DNA from: Chrysogorgia sp. JL179-B06
Lineage: Eukaryota; Cnidaria; Anthozoa; Scleralcyonacea; Chrysogorgiidae
Reading direction: 5' to 3'
DNA: 64,000 nt
Assembly (NCBI GenBank): GCA_035772405.1
Contig: JAYKKM010000070.1
Coordinates: forward strand, 1,149,001 to 1,213,000
Position numbers and translations under genes: made by a program. Position 1 is the stretch's first letter. The number at the start of each line of letters is the position of its first letter. Shown piece by piece: positions 23,587 through 34,607 of this stretch. The notes under the pieces were generated by a model, which saw nothing but the letters and a program-made list of their open reading frames with translations, was not told the DNA's origin and searched no databases.

Positions 23587-23901
23587 TTGGCAACCCCAAC
23601 AGTTGTTGCCGATGTTTCAGAACAACAACAGGAAGGACGAGAAACTGCTAATGAAACAGGAAGGCAAGTTTCAAAGAAGAGGGATGGTAAAAGAAAGAGG
23701 GATAGATCTCGCGATGAAAGGAAAGCTGAAGAAAATAGAAAAAAGAAATCCTACGTGAAATGTTCAGCATTCGTATGTCAGGAACCAAATGGAAGTAAAG
23801 CAGATGGTAAATTGGACTGGGTCTCATGCGACACTTGCCAACACTGGTTTCACTACGTCGAATTCAATTGTGGATGCAACGAAAATCACGACACCAGGTA
23901 A
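23587..23901 (+). pseudogene. PHD-finger-like C-terminal exon
   Basis: A strongly basic stretch (KKRDGKRKRDRSRDERK) precedes CSAFVCQEPNGSKADGK, then DWVSCDTCQHWFHY. The C-x4-C, then W-V-x-C-D-x-C-x-x-W-F-H pattern is the first two-thirds of a PHD finger, which binds zinc and usually reads histone tails. Expected later cysteines are only partly present (NCGCNENH). The frame is open and meets a possible donor, CCAG|GTAAAA, at 23898. It may be an exon of a transposon-borne gene; no other exon is evident. Confidence 0.4.
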
Positions 23902-24939
23902 AAAGAGGCTATTTAATGTTTGACAGTCTGTAACAATATTTGTATGGCTATTTCTCAGACAGCTTGGTTTACTGAATCAATATGTTTATAAGCCAAAACT
24001 GTAATATAATTGGTTTTGTTTTTTATCGCAATAGAATAGAAAAAATTTATAACTTTTCACTTACTGCTGCTGCATTTCGGGGACTCGATGTAAGTAGGTA
24101 ATTTGTGCGTCGTGATATGTTATTTAAGGCGTTTTGGTTTTGTGTCTTTTATTTGATCATTTAATGTCACATACAACACGGTATAATGGTATTTTATTCA
24201 ATGCAACGTGATCGATAATTTACCAATTTAGTAACTATAATAAGGTGTTAATATAAAATGGTATGTAGCGCAGCATTGTGTTGATAGCAAAGCAAATAAT
24301 TTATCCCATGAGCACATAATTTAGCATAGCATATACTAGCATATAGGTATATAGCCTCTATAGTAAACACAGAAAAACATATGTGAGTATGATGTATGTA
24401 AACTTTCTACACTTTATTAGGTTTGTTTAATCATATTGTTTTGCCCATATATATATATATATATATGTATATATTGTTACCTAGACAAGATTGGCTCTTC
24501 CCAGCTTGTAAGCAAGAGATATTCTCTATTTAAAGAAATTCGACATGCAGGTAGTGCTGGGGTGCATAGAAGTCTTTCACTTTTAAATACTGGGTCCTTT
24601 CACAAGCACTCGAGTAAGACATTTATAATTAACGACATTTTTATTTTTTCTACAATTTTTCTTATTTTGCGGCCTCTTAAAGAGATGTTCAAATGCATAT
24701 TATTTTTGTGATATACAGGTAACGAGATACACCAATGATTTCAATCATTTGGCGATATTATCTCAACAATTTAATGCATAACAACTTTATATGCAATGGC
24801 ATTCTCATGCAGGCAATGTGATTTTATATTGGCAATGAACGATTTATCTTTAAGTATAAACATAGCACAAATGTTCCTCGAATCTGCTATGCTACCAACT
24901 TCATTAAAAAAGAAGCTCTGCTACTACCTATTCTCAAGA
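23902..24939. other. No recognisable gene; TA microsatellite
   Basis: A short TA run lies near 24450. The open frames here have no recognisable motif. Confidence 0.4.
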
Positions 24940-26105
24940 AATGTTTCATGGATGCTGACCAATTCAACAACTTTAGACCTATTTTTAATTTACGTATTAT
25001 CACTAAAATTGTTGAGAAAGTTGTGGCTCTACAGTTAATTGAATACATTGACACTAATGATCTGGATGAGAAGTTTCAATCGGCTTATAAAAAGAACCAC
25101 AGTACTGAAACAGCGCTCATCTACATAATGATATTGTCGTGGTACATTGATTCTCATAAAACCGTCATCCTACTTCTATTAGATCTCTCAGCCGCCTTTG
25201 ATACTGTCGATCGTGGCATCCTCCTTCATCGTCTCTGTAAAAGATTTGGCATTCATGGTAAACATTGTATTGGTTCCATTCATATCTCTCTGATCATACA
25301 CAATTAATCAAATTGAAATTGAACAAGGATAAGAATAAGTTGCTTGTGATTTCATCTCCTTTTTTCTAGACCTCCAGTTGAAGTCATCTGTGTGTGACGA
25401 AACAGTATTTTGTTCCACACATGTATGCAACTTTGGTATTCTCTTTGATGATCATCTTTCTATGGTACCTCATATCTGCTACATGCAAATCAGCTTTCTT
25501 TCACTTGCGAAACATTGCCAGAATTCGGAAATACCGAACTGCTGAAACTGCCAAAATTGTTATTCTTGCTTTCATCACTTGGATTATTTTAACTCGTTGC
25601 TCAGGTTGCTGTATGGTCTACCCATTTACCTTATCAAAAGGTTACAACGTGTGCAAAATGATGCTGCTCGGCTAATCTCATTGTCGTCAAAATATGACCA
25701 CACTACACCAATTCTCATTGAACTACATATCGTATAAATACCACTGGAATATCGTATAAAGTTCAAGATCTTAATTATTACTTATAAAACTCTACACAAC
25801 CAAGCGCCAGATTACATTAAAGAACTATTACATCGTTACGTTCCAATGAGAAATCTTAGATCCTCCAAAAAGTATTTATTAGAAAAGCCTACATTTCGTC
25901 TGAAGTCACATGCATTCTGTATTTCCACACCAGAACTCTGGGATATTTTACCAGAAAACATAAAAACTAGTGAAACTTTAGATATTTGTAAAATGAAAGT
26001 TAAAACTTTTTTATTCACTCAAGCCTTTTTAACTTAAGCAATTTGTTGTATTAGCTGAACATTTGGAAATGGCGCTTTATAAGTTTGGTATTATTATTAT
26101 TATAT
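24940..26105 (+). mobile_element. L2/CR1-like LINE fragment, plus strand
   Basis: Begins with NFRPIFNLRIITKIVEKVVA, QSAYKKNHSTETALI and LLLLDLSAAFDTVDRGIL, so motif A is intact. It then loses the YADD region and resumes with FGILFDDHLSMVPHI, LYGLPIYLIKRLQRVQNDAA, YVPMRNLRSSKKYLLEKP, and TPELWDILPENIKTSETLD, ending in LFTQAFLT. The 3' end GGCGCTTTATAAG plus an ATT microsatellite at 26095-26110 is like that of the LINE at 2015. Frameshifts and an internal deletion make it inactive. Confidence 0.75.
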
Positions 26106-26393
26106 ATTCTTTTCTTTTTCTTCATAATAGGCCATGGTGTTTGCTATTGGAAGGTTAGAGAAATGCAACAGGAACGTTCCAGAACAAATTTATTTTGGTT
26201 GTCAATCATCATTGTCTGATTCAAGTGATGAAGATTAGCATATGTATATGGTGGTGTACTAGTATATAAGTCTATCAGATCCTTTTGTAATGAAAAAAAT
26301 TACGGAATTGCAATTGAATTAGCAAGAAATCAGGGAGTGTCTTGATAAAACAATTATACCATTAGCTGGAGTCGTATATGAACTCATGAGCCT

Positions 26394-26546
26394 CGTTTCC
26401 CTGATTTGGTCGCCAAGATCACAATGGTGTAATAATGGTCGATGTAATATAATGTCCATCTACGCTGCCAAACATAACACAGGTAGAAACTCTATTACAT
26501 CGACCACTATGACACCGTTGTGATTGTGGCGACCAAATGGAAACCT
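26394..26546. repeat. Palindromic MITE-like element
   Basis: The left arm (CGTTTCCCTGATTTGGTCGCC then ATGGTCGATGTAAT) matches the reverse complement of the right arm (ATTACATCGACCACT then GGCGACCAAATGGAAACC) over about 55 bases, with a spacer of about 45. Confidence 0.65.
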
Positions 26547-26628
26547 GCAGGCTTAAAGCAACTTGGCACTTCGCGCCTAGTCGGCTATGAGCTCATACGA
26601 TTTATGCGAGCTCGTTTTCACTTTGAGT

Positions 26629-26962
26629 TTATAATTATTTTCTCTTTTCAACAACAATAAAAATGTCTGTCACATGTAATAGATACACAAAATATAGTCA
26701 AAGTACTGCATGGTCAATCCGTACTTACATTGATCGGCTGTATAGCCCATGAAAGTATACCACCACATATATTAATATATATGATTTGGCATGTGTGAGC
26801 AATACCAATGGAAGCTTATAATTTTTTCTCTTCTCAACAATGATAAAAATAAAACAAGAAAAAAGTCTATATAATGTCACATGTAATAGAAACACAAAAT
26901 ATAGTCAAGTATTGCGTGGTCAATGCGCACTTACATTGATCGGATGTATAGCCTATGAGAGC
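26629..26962. repeat. Tandem duplication, about 180-bp period
   Basis: A segment with CACATGTAATAGATACACAA and TACATTGATCGGCTGTATAG near 26640-26760 recurs near 26820-26960 with scattered changes and a small insertion. Confidence 0.6.
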
Positions 26963-27151
26963 ACCGGCGCATGAGTAAATTAGCATGTACAAGTAATATA
27001 AATGGAATAACTGACAGTAAACAGAATCAAACAAATAGACACAGAATCAACTTTATTGCAAGACATAATTGTAGTACATTATATTCCGCAGAGTTTGGCG
27101 CAACTCTGACTTTAAAAAGTTTTTTCAACGTAACATTAAAGGTTACTGTCC

Positions 27152-27455
27152 GTGAGCTAACGTTTCAACACTCCAATCTATTGTCTTCATCAGTGGTGAT
27201 CGCTGTAAAGTTAGGATCCCTATTTATACCCTCATAGAACCGATGATGACATCATTTAATAACAAGATGCATATAAGCTTCTGGTAAACCACCATCATGC
27301 TTCAATGGGGCGTGGGTGCTATTGATATGCCAAGCATCCAGACATTGTTAATAAATGTCATCATCGGTTCTATGAAAGTATAAATAGGGATCCTAACTTT
27401 ACAGCGATCACCCCTGATGAAGACAATAGATTGGAATGTTGAAACGTTGGGTCAT
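27152..27455. repeat. Inverted repeat with hammerhead-like ends
   Basis: The arms (27152-27252 and about 27355-27455) are near-perfect inverted copies. Read outward, each has CTGATGA, about 20 bases, then GAAACG, the core strings of a hammerhead. Stem II pairs poorly and stem I is not evident, so catalysis is doubtful. Such ends suggest a Penelope- or retrozyme-related terminus. Confidence 0.5.
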
Positions 27456-27603
27456 ACGTTCAAAAAAATTTTGAAAGCCAAAACTTTTAGCACCAAACTA
27501 TGTCTGATGATTTATCACCTGGTTGCATTGGGAAATTATATTCCTTATCATTATGAATGGCAACATCTATATTACAATGAACAAACATTCCCCAAGGATA
27601 TTG

Positions 27604-28680
27604 CCCAGAAAGCACATCAACGTTGTCAGAAAGTTGCGCATACGTCCGGAAAACGTAATATCACAACGTTCGCACAACGTTTTGATAACGTTCGCTGATA
27701 ACGTTCACACTACATTCACAACGTTTTACAATGAAGGAAAACCTATGAATTGAAAATCTTTCATGATAGAAGCGCAATTTCTTAGCGATTCTTTGCTTAG
27801 CGATTCGATTTCTTAGCAATCACGGCCAAGCGGTGAATGTAATATATATTACATTCACCGCTTTGCCGGCATGATTGCTCGCTAAGAAATTGCGCTTCTA
27901 TATTGATGAAGATACTTTAACGATGAAAGATTTTCAATTCATAGGTTTTCCATGTATCGCCACGTACAGATCTTCAGATATTTTCTGACCATATGTGCAA
28001 CAATTGTTCAGCATACTTGGAAAAACTTAACATTATAAAACAAAATATCACACCGAAATTCCTGAACCCACGAACGCTTTTTATTGTTCCTTATTAAGAA
28101 CAATTAATTTATTATATTAGTAAAATTCTCTCAGACGTCATCTGCCACATTCATACTAGTAGCTTGACGATTCTATAAGAGACAGTTTGTATGATTTAAA
28201 CACATTCATAGCTTTCCTATTTCCTATCTCTTCTATATGACAGGTGACGCGTTACTGTGAACATTCACACAAATCAGTTTGACAACTATGTTTAGTACGA
28301 GAATTAGCATTGCAGAACAACTAAAATAAGGAAACGGCGTTCTCTGATCAAAATATTTCAAAACAACAATGTTTTCTATCAAATAAATTCAACATTCAAG
28401 TTTAAACAGTTCTTCAAAAAAATTTTTAATCTATACAAACATTTTTGTTACTGATAACCCAACGTTGAGGAGACGTTATACGGACGTTTTTACCGCACGT
28501 ACGTTAGATCGCAACGTTGATAGAACGTTCTTTCATGGTTTATGACACCTCTATGTAATTTAATATATCTACGTGTATGGATCGAAAACAATGTTGTGGG
28601 AAAGTTGTCAGAACGTTAGGTCGACCTAACCAAACCACAACCTTTTACGAACGTTGCGATTACGTTGTGTGCTAGCTGGG
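27604..28680. mobile_element. AACGTT-rich DNA element with CCCAG ends
   Basis: The left end CCCAGAAAGCACATCAACG is the inverse of the right end (ACGTTGTGTGCTAGCTGGG). AACGTT recurs many times near both ends. GGATATT occurs just outside each end and may be a target duplication. The inside has no transposase and carries a 216-bp perfect-looking palindrome (27736-27951). I regard it as a non-autonomous DNA transposon; the superfamily is uncertain. Confidence 0.6.
27736..27951. repeat. 216-bp palindrome nested in the AACGTT element
   Basis: GGAAAACCTATGAATTG at the left is exactly inverted at the right. The centre (27832-27859) is a 28-base perfect palindrome built on AATGTAATATATATTACATT. The arms differ only by a small indel region. 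It would extrude as a long hairpin. Confidence 0.8.
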
Positions 28681-29155
28681 TGGATATTTCAGTAACTTTC
28701 ACAACACTGCTTTAGTTTGGAACTCTATAACGAGCAGCCATCTTTCCAATATCTTAAAACAATCTCTTGGGAAGCACACGTTCTGACTTCTGACTTCTTA
28801 CATCTGACTTCTGACTTCTTACATCATACGTTCTGACTTCTTACATCAAAAGAAAAGTCGATGTAAAATGTCAAAACAACAGGGATTACAACGCGTTTTT
28901 GCGCCTACGTTCAACTGCCCAAGAGATCAAGCTAATTTGAAAACCGCCATTTTAAAAAATTTAAATATTAACCTACAAAACTATAATTATTTTATATCTT
29001 AGATTGGAAAAAGAGTAAATAACAAGCATTGAGACATTTGTATATGCTACAAACAACTTTATTATTACCAATATTAGTATTTACTATTCTAATTATTATG
29101 TTATAAATTATTATTAACTTCATAACGTTACAATATTATTATTAACTTCATAACT
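28681..29155. other. No recognisable gene
   Basis: A short direct repeat of TTCTGACTTCTTACATC lies near 28780-28850. Beyond it is AT-rich sequence downstream of the MULE-like frame, with ATTATTATTAACTTCATAAC repeated near 29105 and 29135. Confidence 0.4.
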
Positions 29156-29887
29156 TTAGGCCTTACACTTAGTTCTCGGTTTGCTCAATGTTTTACAAGG
29201 TTTTGTTCTTCTCCTTTGGCCCGGCTTTCTCGCTATTTTCGCTCTCTTTGGCACTTCAAGACAACCATCTGTTGATGATACCGTGTTTTTCTTTGGTGGT
29301 AGACCTTTTTGAAATAATTTGTATAATTTTTCTTTCTCTTGTTTTGTTTTCTGTGTCCATTGCACATACTGAACCTGTAGTTTAACCATCCATGGTGCCA
29401 ACTCGTAGTTCCCTTGGCCGTATAATGCTCTCCTGCAATCAACCTGTTGTAACATGACAATTTTGTACAGTCTATCAACCAAGTCAGGCAATTTCAATGT
29501 TTTCCAATTTGCTGAAAGTTTGATAACGTGGTTCATTGACTCGCACAAATTGTTTTTCCAATCAAAAGGAATCCATCTGTTACTTAGTCGTGGTTGCATA
29601 ATCCCTGTCCGAATTCTTTCTGAAATGTTTTCAAAATATTTGTTAAATAAAGGTAACCGTGTTGCATACTTGTCCAAAAGTTCTAAATATTTAAGTTCAA
29701 ATTCTTTAACATCACTGCATGCGGTTAGGCTGTCTTTCCCAAAAATATCTTTGATGATCTTTTTTTTAACTTTGTCGTTCGCACCAACCTTGTTGGATAG
29801 GTACCGTCGAACATTCTCCTGCAGATGTCTTGTACACCGCCATCTTGTGTTTGAGACGCAGAATAGCTTATATACGGTGAATGACAA
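29156..29887 (-). CDS. MULE-type transposase-like C-terminal exon
   Basis: A 243-codon minus-strand frame ends in a basic tail (GQRRRTKPCKTLSKPRTKCKA). The body reads RWRCTRHLQENVRRYLSNK, IIKDIFGKDSLTACSD, PFDWKNNLCESMNHVIKLS and LPDLVDRLYKIVM. The C/H-rich start and the NN-x-C-E-S-x-N-H block match what I recall of Mutator-like (MULE) transposases in invertebrates, in which this lies after the DDE core. No catalytic Asp blocks are visible upstream, so this is a last exon or 5'-truncated copy. The first Met is probably not the start: the coding sense seems to begin near an acceptor-like CACAAG at about 29843. Weak neighbours give no operon-like context. Confidence 0.5.
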   Translation of the reverse strand: MSFTVYKLFCVSNTRWRCTRHLQENVRRYLSNKVGANDKVKKKIIKDIFGKDSLTACSDVKEFELKYLELLDKYATRLPLFNKYFENISERIRTGIMQPRLSNRWIPFDWKNNLCESMNHVIKLSANWKTLKLPDLVDRLYKIVMLQQVDCRRALYGQGNYELAPWMVKLQVQYVQWTQKTKQEKEKLYKLFQKGLPPKKNTVSSTDGCLEVPKRAKIARKPGQRRRTKPCKTLSKPRTKCKA

Positions 29888-30200
29888 TATTTATATAATT
29901 ACATTCATAATTAAAGTTAAAATCTCATGTTTCGCATAGCTTCCTGTGTGGGCGGCCGTGCTGCACTGTTTGTTGCTAAGGTGGTTGAAAATCACTTTTA
30001 ATATTATTTTTCGTCAATATAAACGACTCAAAGAAGCTCAGAAAGGATCGTACACTGATTTATACTATCTTGTATACTCTCGGGCACTCCCGGGCACTCT
30101 CGGGCGCTCCGGGCAGTATTTAGTAGGGCCCCATATCCTTGCATAAACATTTTATTTTATTAATATGCAAAATGCAAACATTTTAAAAGCTATTATGTTA
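29888..30200. other. No recognisable gene
   Basis: A CGGGCACTC phrase repeats near 30080-30110. Nothing else is identifiable. Confidence 0.3.
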
Positions 30201-30425
30201 ACCCAGCTAACAATATAACGTTGTCACAATGTTGGACTTACGTTGTGACAACGTCGTACGCGAACGTCCTGAGAACGCCGATTTGTAGACACCTCAGAAC
30301 GTTGTCACAACGTCCCGGGAAAGTTATTTTAACGTTGTCACAACGTAGCCTACAACGTCACAACATTGTGACAACGTTTTATTAAGGTTGTGTCACAACG
30401 TTCTCACAACGTTAAAATACGTTTT
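30201..30425. repeat. AACGTT-rich repeat, truncated element
   Basis: Starts with ACCCAGCTAACA, like the ends of the element at 27604-28680, and has about ten AACGTT or ACGTTGTGAC phrases. No matching right end is seen before the tandem array begins, so it is an incomplete copy. Confidence 0.6.
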
Positions 30426-30709
30426 AATAATATATTTGCTAGCGATTCACCAACGTCGAAAACGCAAACCGAATCGACGTTGCTATACGACGTCCATATA
30501 TGCGACGAAAATAACATATTTCTCGCATGAATTTGCTTTATTTATACATGTACCAATTGGAATAAGCACTACGATCAGACAAATTTCTCAAAGTATTTTA
30601 TTATTCACAAAACGATTGAATCCTACAATCCATTGAAAATATAATTATATATAGAAGTATATATATGTTATATGCTCTCTCTCTCTCTATATATAGATCA
30701 ATATATAAT
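30426..30709. other. Flank of the tandem array
   Basis: AT-rich sequence with TA and CT microsatellites ending at the left edge of the array. Confidence 0.4.
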
Positions 30710-31454
30710 ATGTTCAAGTTCACCACGAGAAGATAAAATTTAATATATCTTCAAGCCACCGTTTAATATTCTTTTTATTATATAGAAGCAATTGTAAACT
30801 GTAAGTCACGTGATGGTGAAGATATCAAAAATATGTTACAACATATTTGCTAGTAAACCACTCACTTCTATATAATAAACAAGAAATACGAATCCGCAAT
30901 AATCCCCTCGCTCGCCTTTAAATACATAACATACGTGTTTGCTATAGTCTATATCACGTGAACGTGCAGCATACCCTTCGTAAAAAGGTATTAGTCGGCG
31001 ATCAGGCACGATTCGTCGTATATTATTTTGAACGTTATCTCGATCAATATTTCTGAAAACAGATTTGGAATTAGCGAGTCTAAATACATAACATACGTTC
31101 TATTATATTATGAGAATATATATATTATATATATATATATATATAACAAAATATAAAGAAAGGTCTTTTCGTGACTTTGATTACTTCATTTTTTATTTTT
31201 TATTTCATATTAAGATACTGTCAAAAATCTTTATCTAACAAATTAGAACTAAAATGAACCAGTAGAATTATTTATTAGAAGAATTATTGGTGCGACCAAG
31301 GTCACACTAGTCGTTCCGGTTGTGTGACCTTGTCGCCGCGCGTGACTTTGGTGAGAAATGGATCCCGCAGTACGTGAGATTATCATCCTCGCTTGCGAGT
31401 GGATTACAGTTATACTCAATAGATTATCTGAAAGTATTTGTGTGTTTTCTTCAG

Positions 31455-31927
31455 ATTTGATATGGTAGAGATAATGGGGAAGTGTAGACGAAAAGTACCG
31501 GTTATCTTGACGCCAGATGTGAAGAAAGCAATCATACTATTAAACGAGAAGAGAAAGGAAGCGAAGGTGGCGCAAGATAACCGGTACGTTTTTGCGGTGA
31601 ACAACGGGTCCTCCAAAAATTGTTTGCGAGGAAATCAGGTGCTGAACAAAGTTTGCAGGATGGCAGAGATGCAGAAGCCAGAGTTAATCACATCCACCAA
31701 GCTGCGAAAATACGTCGCAACAGTGTCGCAGCTGGTGGATATGAACCAAACGGAGGTAAGTTGGTTGGCGAAGCATCTGGGCCATAACCTCGATGTCCGT
31801 AAGGATTTTTACCGGCTGCAAGAGCATACGCTGGAGATTGCGGTGGTCGGTAATCTCCTTATGGCCATTGATAACGGTGAAACCAACAAATTTGCGGGGA
31901 AATCATTGAGAGAAATTTCCCTAAACG
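31455..31927 (+). pseudogene. Tyrosine-recombinase-like catalytic exon, unit 1
   Basis: The exon begins after TTCTTCAG and ends at AACG|GTAAGA. It reads FDMVEIMGKCRRKVPVILTP, then TSTKLRKYVAT, KHLGHNLDVRKDFYRL and LLMAIDNGETNKFAG. The KLRK, LGH and downstream Tyr fit boxes of tyrosine recombinases (HxxR with Thr in place of His, then LGH, then Tyr eight residues on). The reading frame is open. Its upstream exons should lie left of 30710 but the array starts there, so this gene copy is headless and is scored as a pseudogene. Confidence 0.65.
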
Positions 31928-32188
31928 GTAAGATTTCTATGTATTGTATAGTGATGTAACTCAAAAACTATAAATCAATTTGTACAATGCTACAACTTCT
32001 TGGTTTATAAGAGGTCGTTTACAAGTCTTTAGTCTACAGTTTGTATGCTGCATTCTACGAGGCCCATTGGTTCCTGGGCAAAATAAGTATATATATACAG
32101 CAGGCGCATAGGAAGCACGGTGCAACAGTAATTGGCGTAAGCTGTGGTGGTATCCCAGCCAGACTTATATTTTATATGTTATTTATCA

Positions 32189-32380
32189 ATGGCGAATCGA
32201 AATAAATTGGGTAGGCAAGGAGCATGGCAGCGAAGGCGCGAGAATTTGAAACATCTAAGACTAATAAGAGCGCATAATCCAACAAAAAACCTCATAGCAT
32301 CCTCAGTGGCGACTTCGGTGGTGCGGCGCAATTCCGGTAGTGGTGGGCGGTATTCTAGTTGTGGTGGTCAAATAGGTTGA
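32189..32380 (+). other. Small basic ORF repeated in each unit
   Basis: The frame reads MANRNKLGRQGAWQRRREN and then a Ser/Gly-rich tail (SSVATSVV, GGRYSSCGGQIG). The same frame is open in unit 2 (49321-49512) and frameshifted by an extra A in unit 3 (from 56926). It could be a first exon or chance. I do not recognise it. Confidence 0.25.
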
Positions 32381-33307
32381 TCCAGTTTTCTAAACTAAAA
32401 ATTCACTACCCCAATATTGCATGTTGAGATGGTTTCCAATAATAGGCCTAGGTGGTTGCAATGGATGAAGTTTGTTGGATGTTTATAACTAAAAACACAA
32501 AACTAAATTAGTGCGTATATCCGCAATAACGCCTCGCCCGTGTAGTTCCTGCGAGCCTGTATAGGAAGTATAAATAACAAGAGTGTCGCAGTGCATGTTC
32601 TTCTGCCTGGGAGAAATGTTGTCATTTGTTTTTCTTTTTGTGTTTGTGTTTGCAAAATTATTATTACTAAAGCAAAGTTTTAAAAAGAATATTGTTGCCC
32701 AGAGCACTTAGCAAACGTCTCTAAGAAAACAATGTGAGCGATCAGCATAGAAATAGCTATATCAACACCTAGATGATTAAAGTCTGCCGCAGTGTATGCA
32801 GCAATGTCGGCGTTGAAAATACTTAAATTAAATTTCATTTGACTTCATTATTGCAGTGCAAAACACAAAACCACAAAAAAATAAATCCAATTTTACAAAA
32901 GTGGCCTGGTACCCTCATGTTATATACTACTTATGTGGAAAATGGTAATAAGTCCTGGCCTATAAGAGGTTGTTCTTCTATATGTCCACTTTTGTTGCCG
33001 CCATGTTTGTTTGTTTTTTCGGGCAAGGGCCTGGGCCAAATTATTGTAATATTTATTTTTGTATTTCGTTTCGCCACAATTTACAAATATAAGAATGTGC
33101 AGTGATTAAGATTAGTTAATAAATTATTTGTTAAGTTATATTATAAGTATAGTATAATATATATATTAATAGCAATACAGTTGATTTTACAGGGCGTAAA
33201 CACGTTAATTTAACCGCCTATGACTCGGGCTAAAATGAGTCTAAGTCGGGCCAAAAAACATATATTGTGCCTGGAAACATCAACTATATTTTATATCAAA
33301 CAATTGG

Positions 33308-33559
33308 ATGAGGTTTTTAGGTTTCTGTAATATCCGGGAAAGAGGTAAGTGTTATCAGCCGAAGGCTGAGGCTGATAACACTCATCGAGACTTTGATAAT
33401 CCAGATATGTTTGAGGGCCGTACCGAGATCAGTTTGTTTCCTTCGATTTGCTCGAGGGCCATCAAGCAAAGGAAACATACGAGGATTCGTAACTTGCGAT
33501 ACGGCCTACAAAACGAGACCGTTAGTAAGATGTTTATTATATGGATTTTTTGCTTTTAA
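33308..33559 (+). other. Conserved small ORF with donor-overlapping hairpin
   Basis: The frame reads MRFLGFCNIRERGK, then FDNPDMFEGRTEISLFPS and RKHTRIRNLRYGLQNE. It is open in units 1-3 (also 50440-50691 and 58051-58302). An AG|GTAAGT donor-like site at 33344-33350 lies at the foot of a perfect hairpin. Coding status is uncertain, since all units are nearly identical and an open frame carries little weight. Confidence 0.25.
33348..33382. repeat. 13-bp perfect stem-loop, repeated per unit
   Basis: AGTGTTATCAGCC pairs exactly with GGCTGATAACACT around a 9-base loop. Copies lie at 50479-50513 and 58090-58124. The stem overlaps a consensus 5' splice donor. Confidence 0.8.
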
Positions 33560-34070
33560 AAACAGAAGCGGTCGTACGTATACCGTTGGTTATACGAACA
33601 AATTGATCAATCACTGAATGAGAAATTACATTGCCATATAATAATTGTTTATTATACATTGTATATTAATATACATATTATACATTAAGGAAATTAACGA
33701 TAACCGTACTGTCGCACGATCTTGTTGTTGTTTGTGTGCTAAACTACCGCTCGTTAGAAAATCACGTATTGCAGGGCATGGAGATTATCATCAGTCTTGT
33801 CCCCAGAGCACACGAAAAGTAAACGATATTTAACAATTAATAAATTTAATTAAATTAAATAATCAATTAAAATTAAATTAAATAGTTCAATTCAACAAAT
33901 AAGAACATTTAATAATCATTTAATAAACGTTTTCGGGGCACAGCCCCCATCTTCATATCGCTCGCAAAAACATGTGCAAGCCAGTTGCTCATAAAGTGAT
34001 AAATTTCAAGAGGAAATGAAAAGAAAATTATGTGTGCTTCATTTCCTAGATCTCCTAAATCTAATCACTG

Positions 34071-34437
34071 GAATGTCTTTTACAGTTTTTCAATATCTCA
34101 CTTCGTTCTTAAACAATTTAGATTTGTTTGATATGCATTAAATAACTTAATTGTGACATAAAGTTATGTGCAAATAATTTAGAAAATCTGGCATACGAAT
34201 CTTTGAGATTGATGTTTGATCTTGTCTTGTTCACTTTCACTGTGTTCGTATGCATTTAGTTTGCACTATGAAATTTTTAGATGATTTTGTTTATTAATCA
34301 CAAGATTACACATGATTTTCTAATATCGTTAAATTATCTGTAAATAACTTTGCGTCACAGGTTGTGCATTTACATAGCAAACAAATCTAAATAACTCAAG
34401 AACGAAGTAAGATATTGAAAAACTGTAAAAGACGTTC
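34071..34437. repeat. Fold-back element in the recombinase gene, unit 1
   Basis: The arms, with GTCTTTTACAGTTTTTCAAT at the left and its inverse at the right, pair for about 60 bases. They continue as an imperfect palindrome across the whole 367 bp. Copies lie at 51204-51570 (unit 2) and 58816-59183 (unit 3). It sits 170 bp upstream of the zinc-finger exon. Confidence 0.7.
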
Positions 34438-34492
34438 TTTATCATATTGCTCATTTAGTCATTTGTGGTCCCTGTGGCTGTAGCAACATTTG

Positions 34493-34521
34493 CACTCTAT
34501 ATTACTATGTAATATAGAGTG
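34493..34521. repeat. Short perfect hairpin
   Basis: CACTCTATATTAC pairs with GTAATATAGAGTG around a 3-base loop, and is present in every unit just upstream of the zinc-finger exon. Confidence 0.7.
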
Positions 34522-34607
34522 TATTTATTACTATGTAGGCAACAAATAAACAATATACCCTCTGAAAGTCATCGTAATTTAATTACGGCCTTTTCTTCTT
34601 TTTCAAG

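Noticed and set aside
32489..32707. Minus-strand 72-codon frame repeated in units 1-3
   Set aside because: The repetition only reflects near-identical units; there is no recognisable motif and no splice or start context that supports coding.
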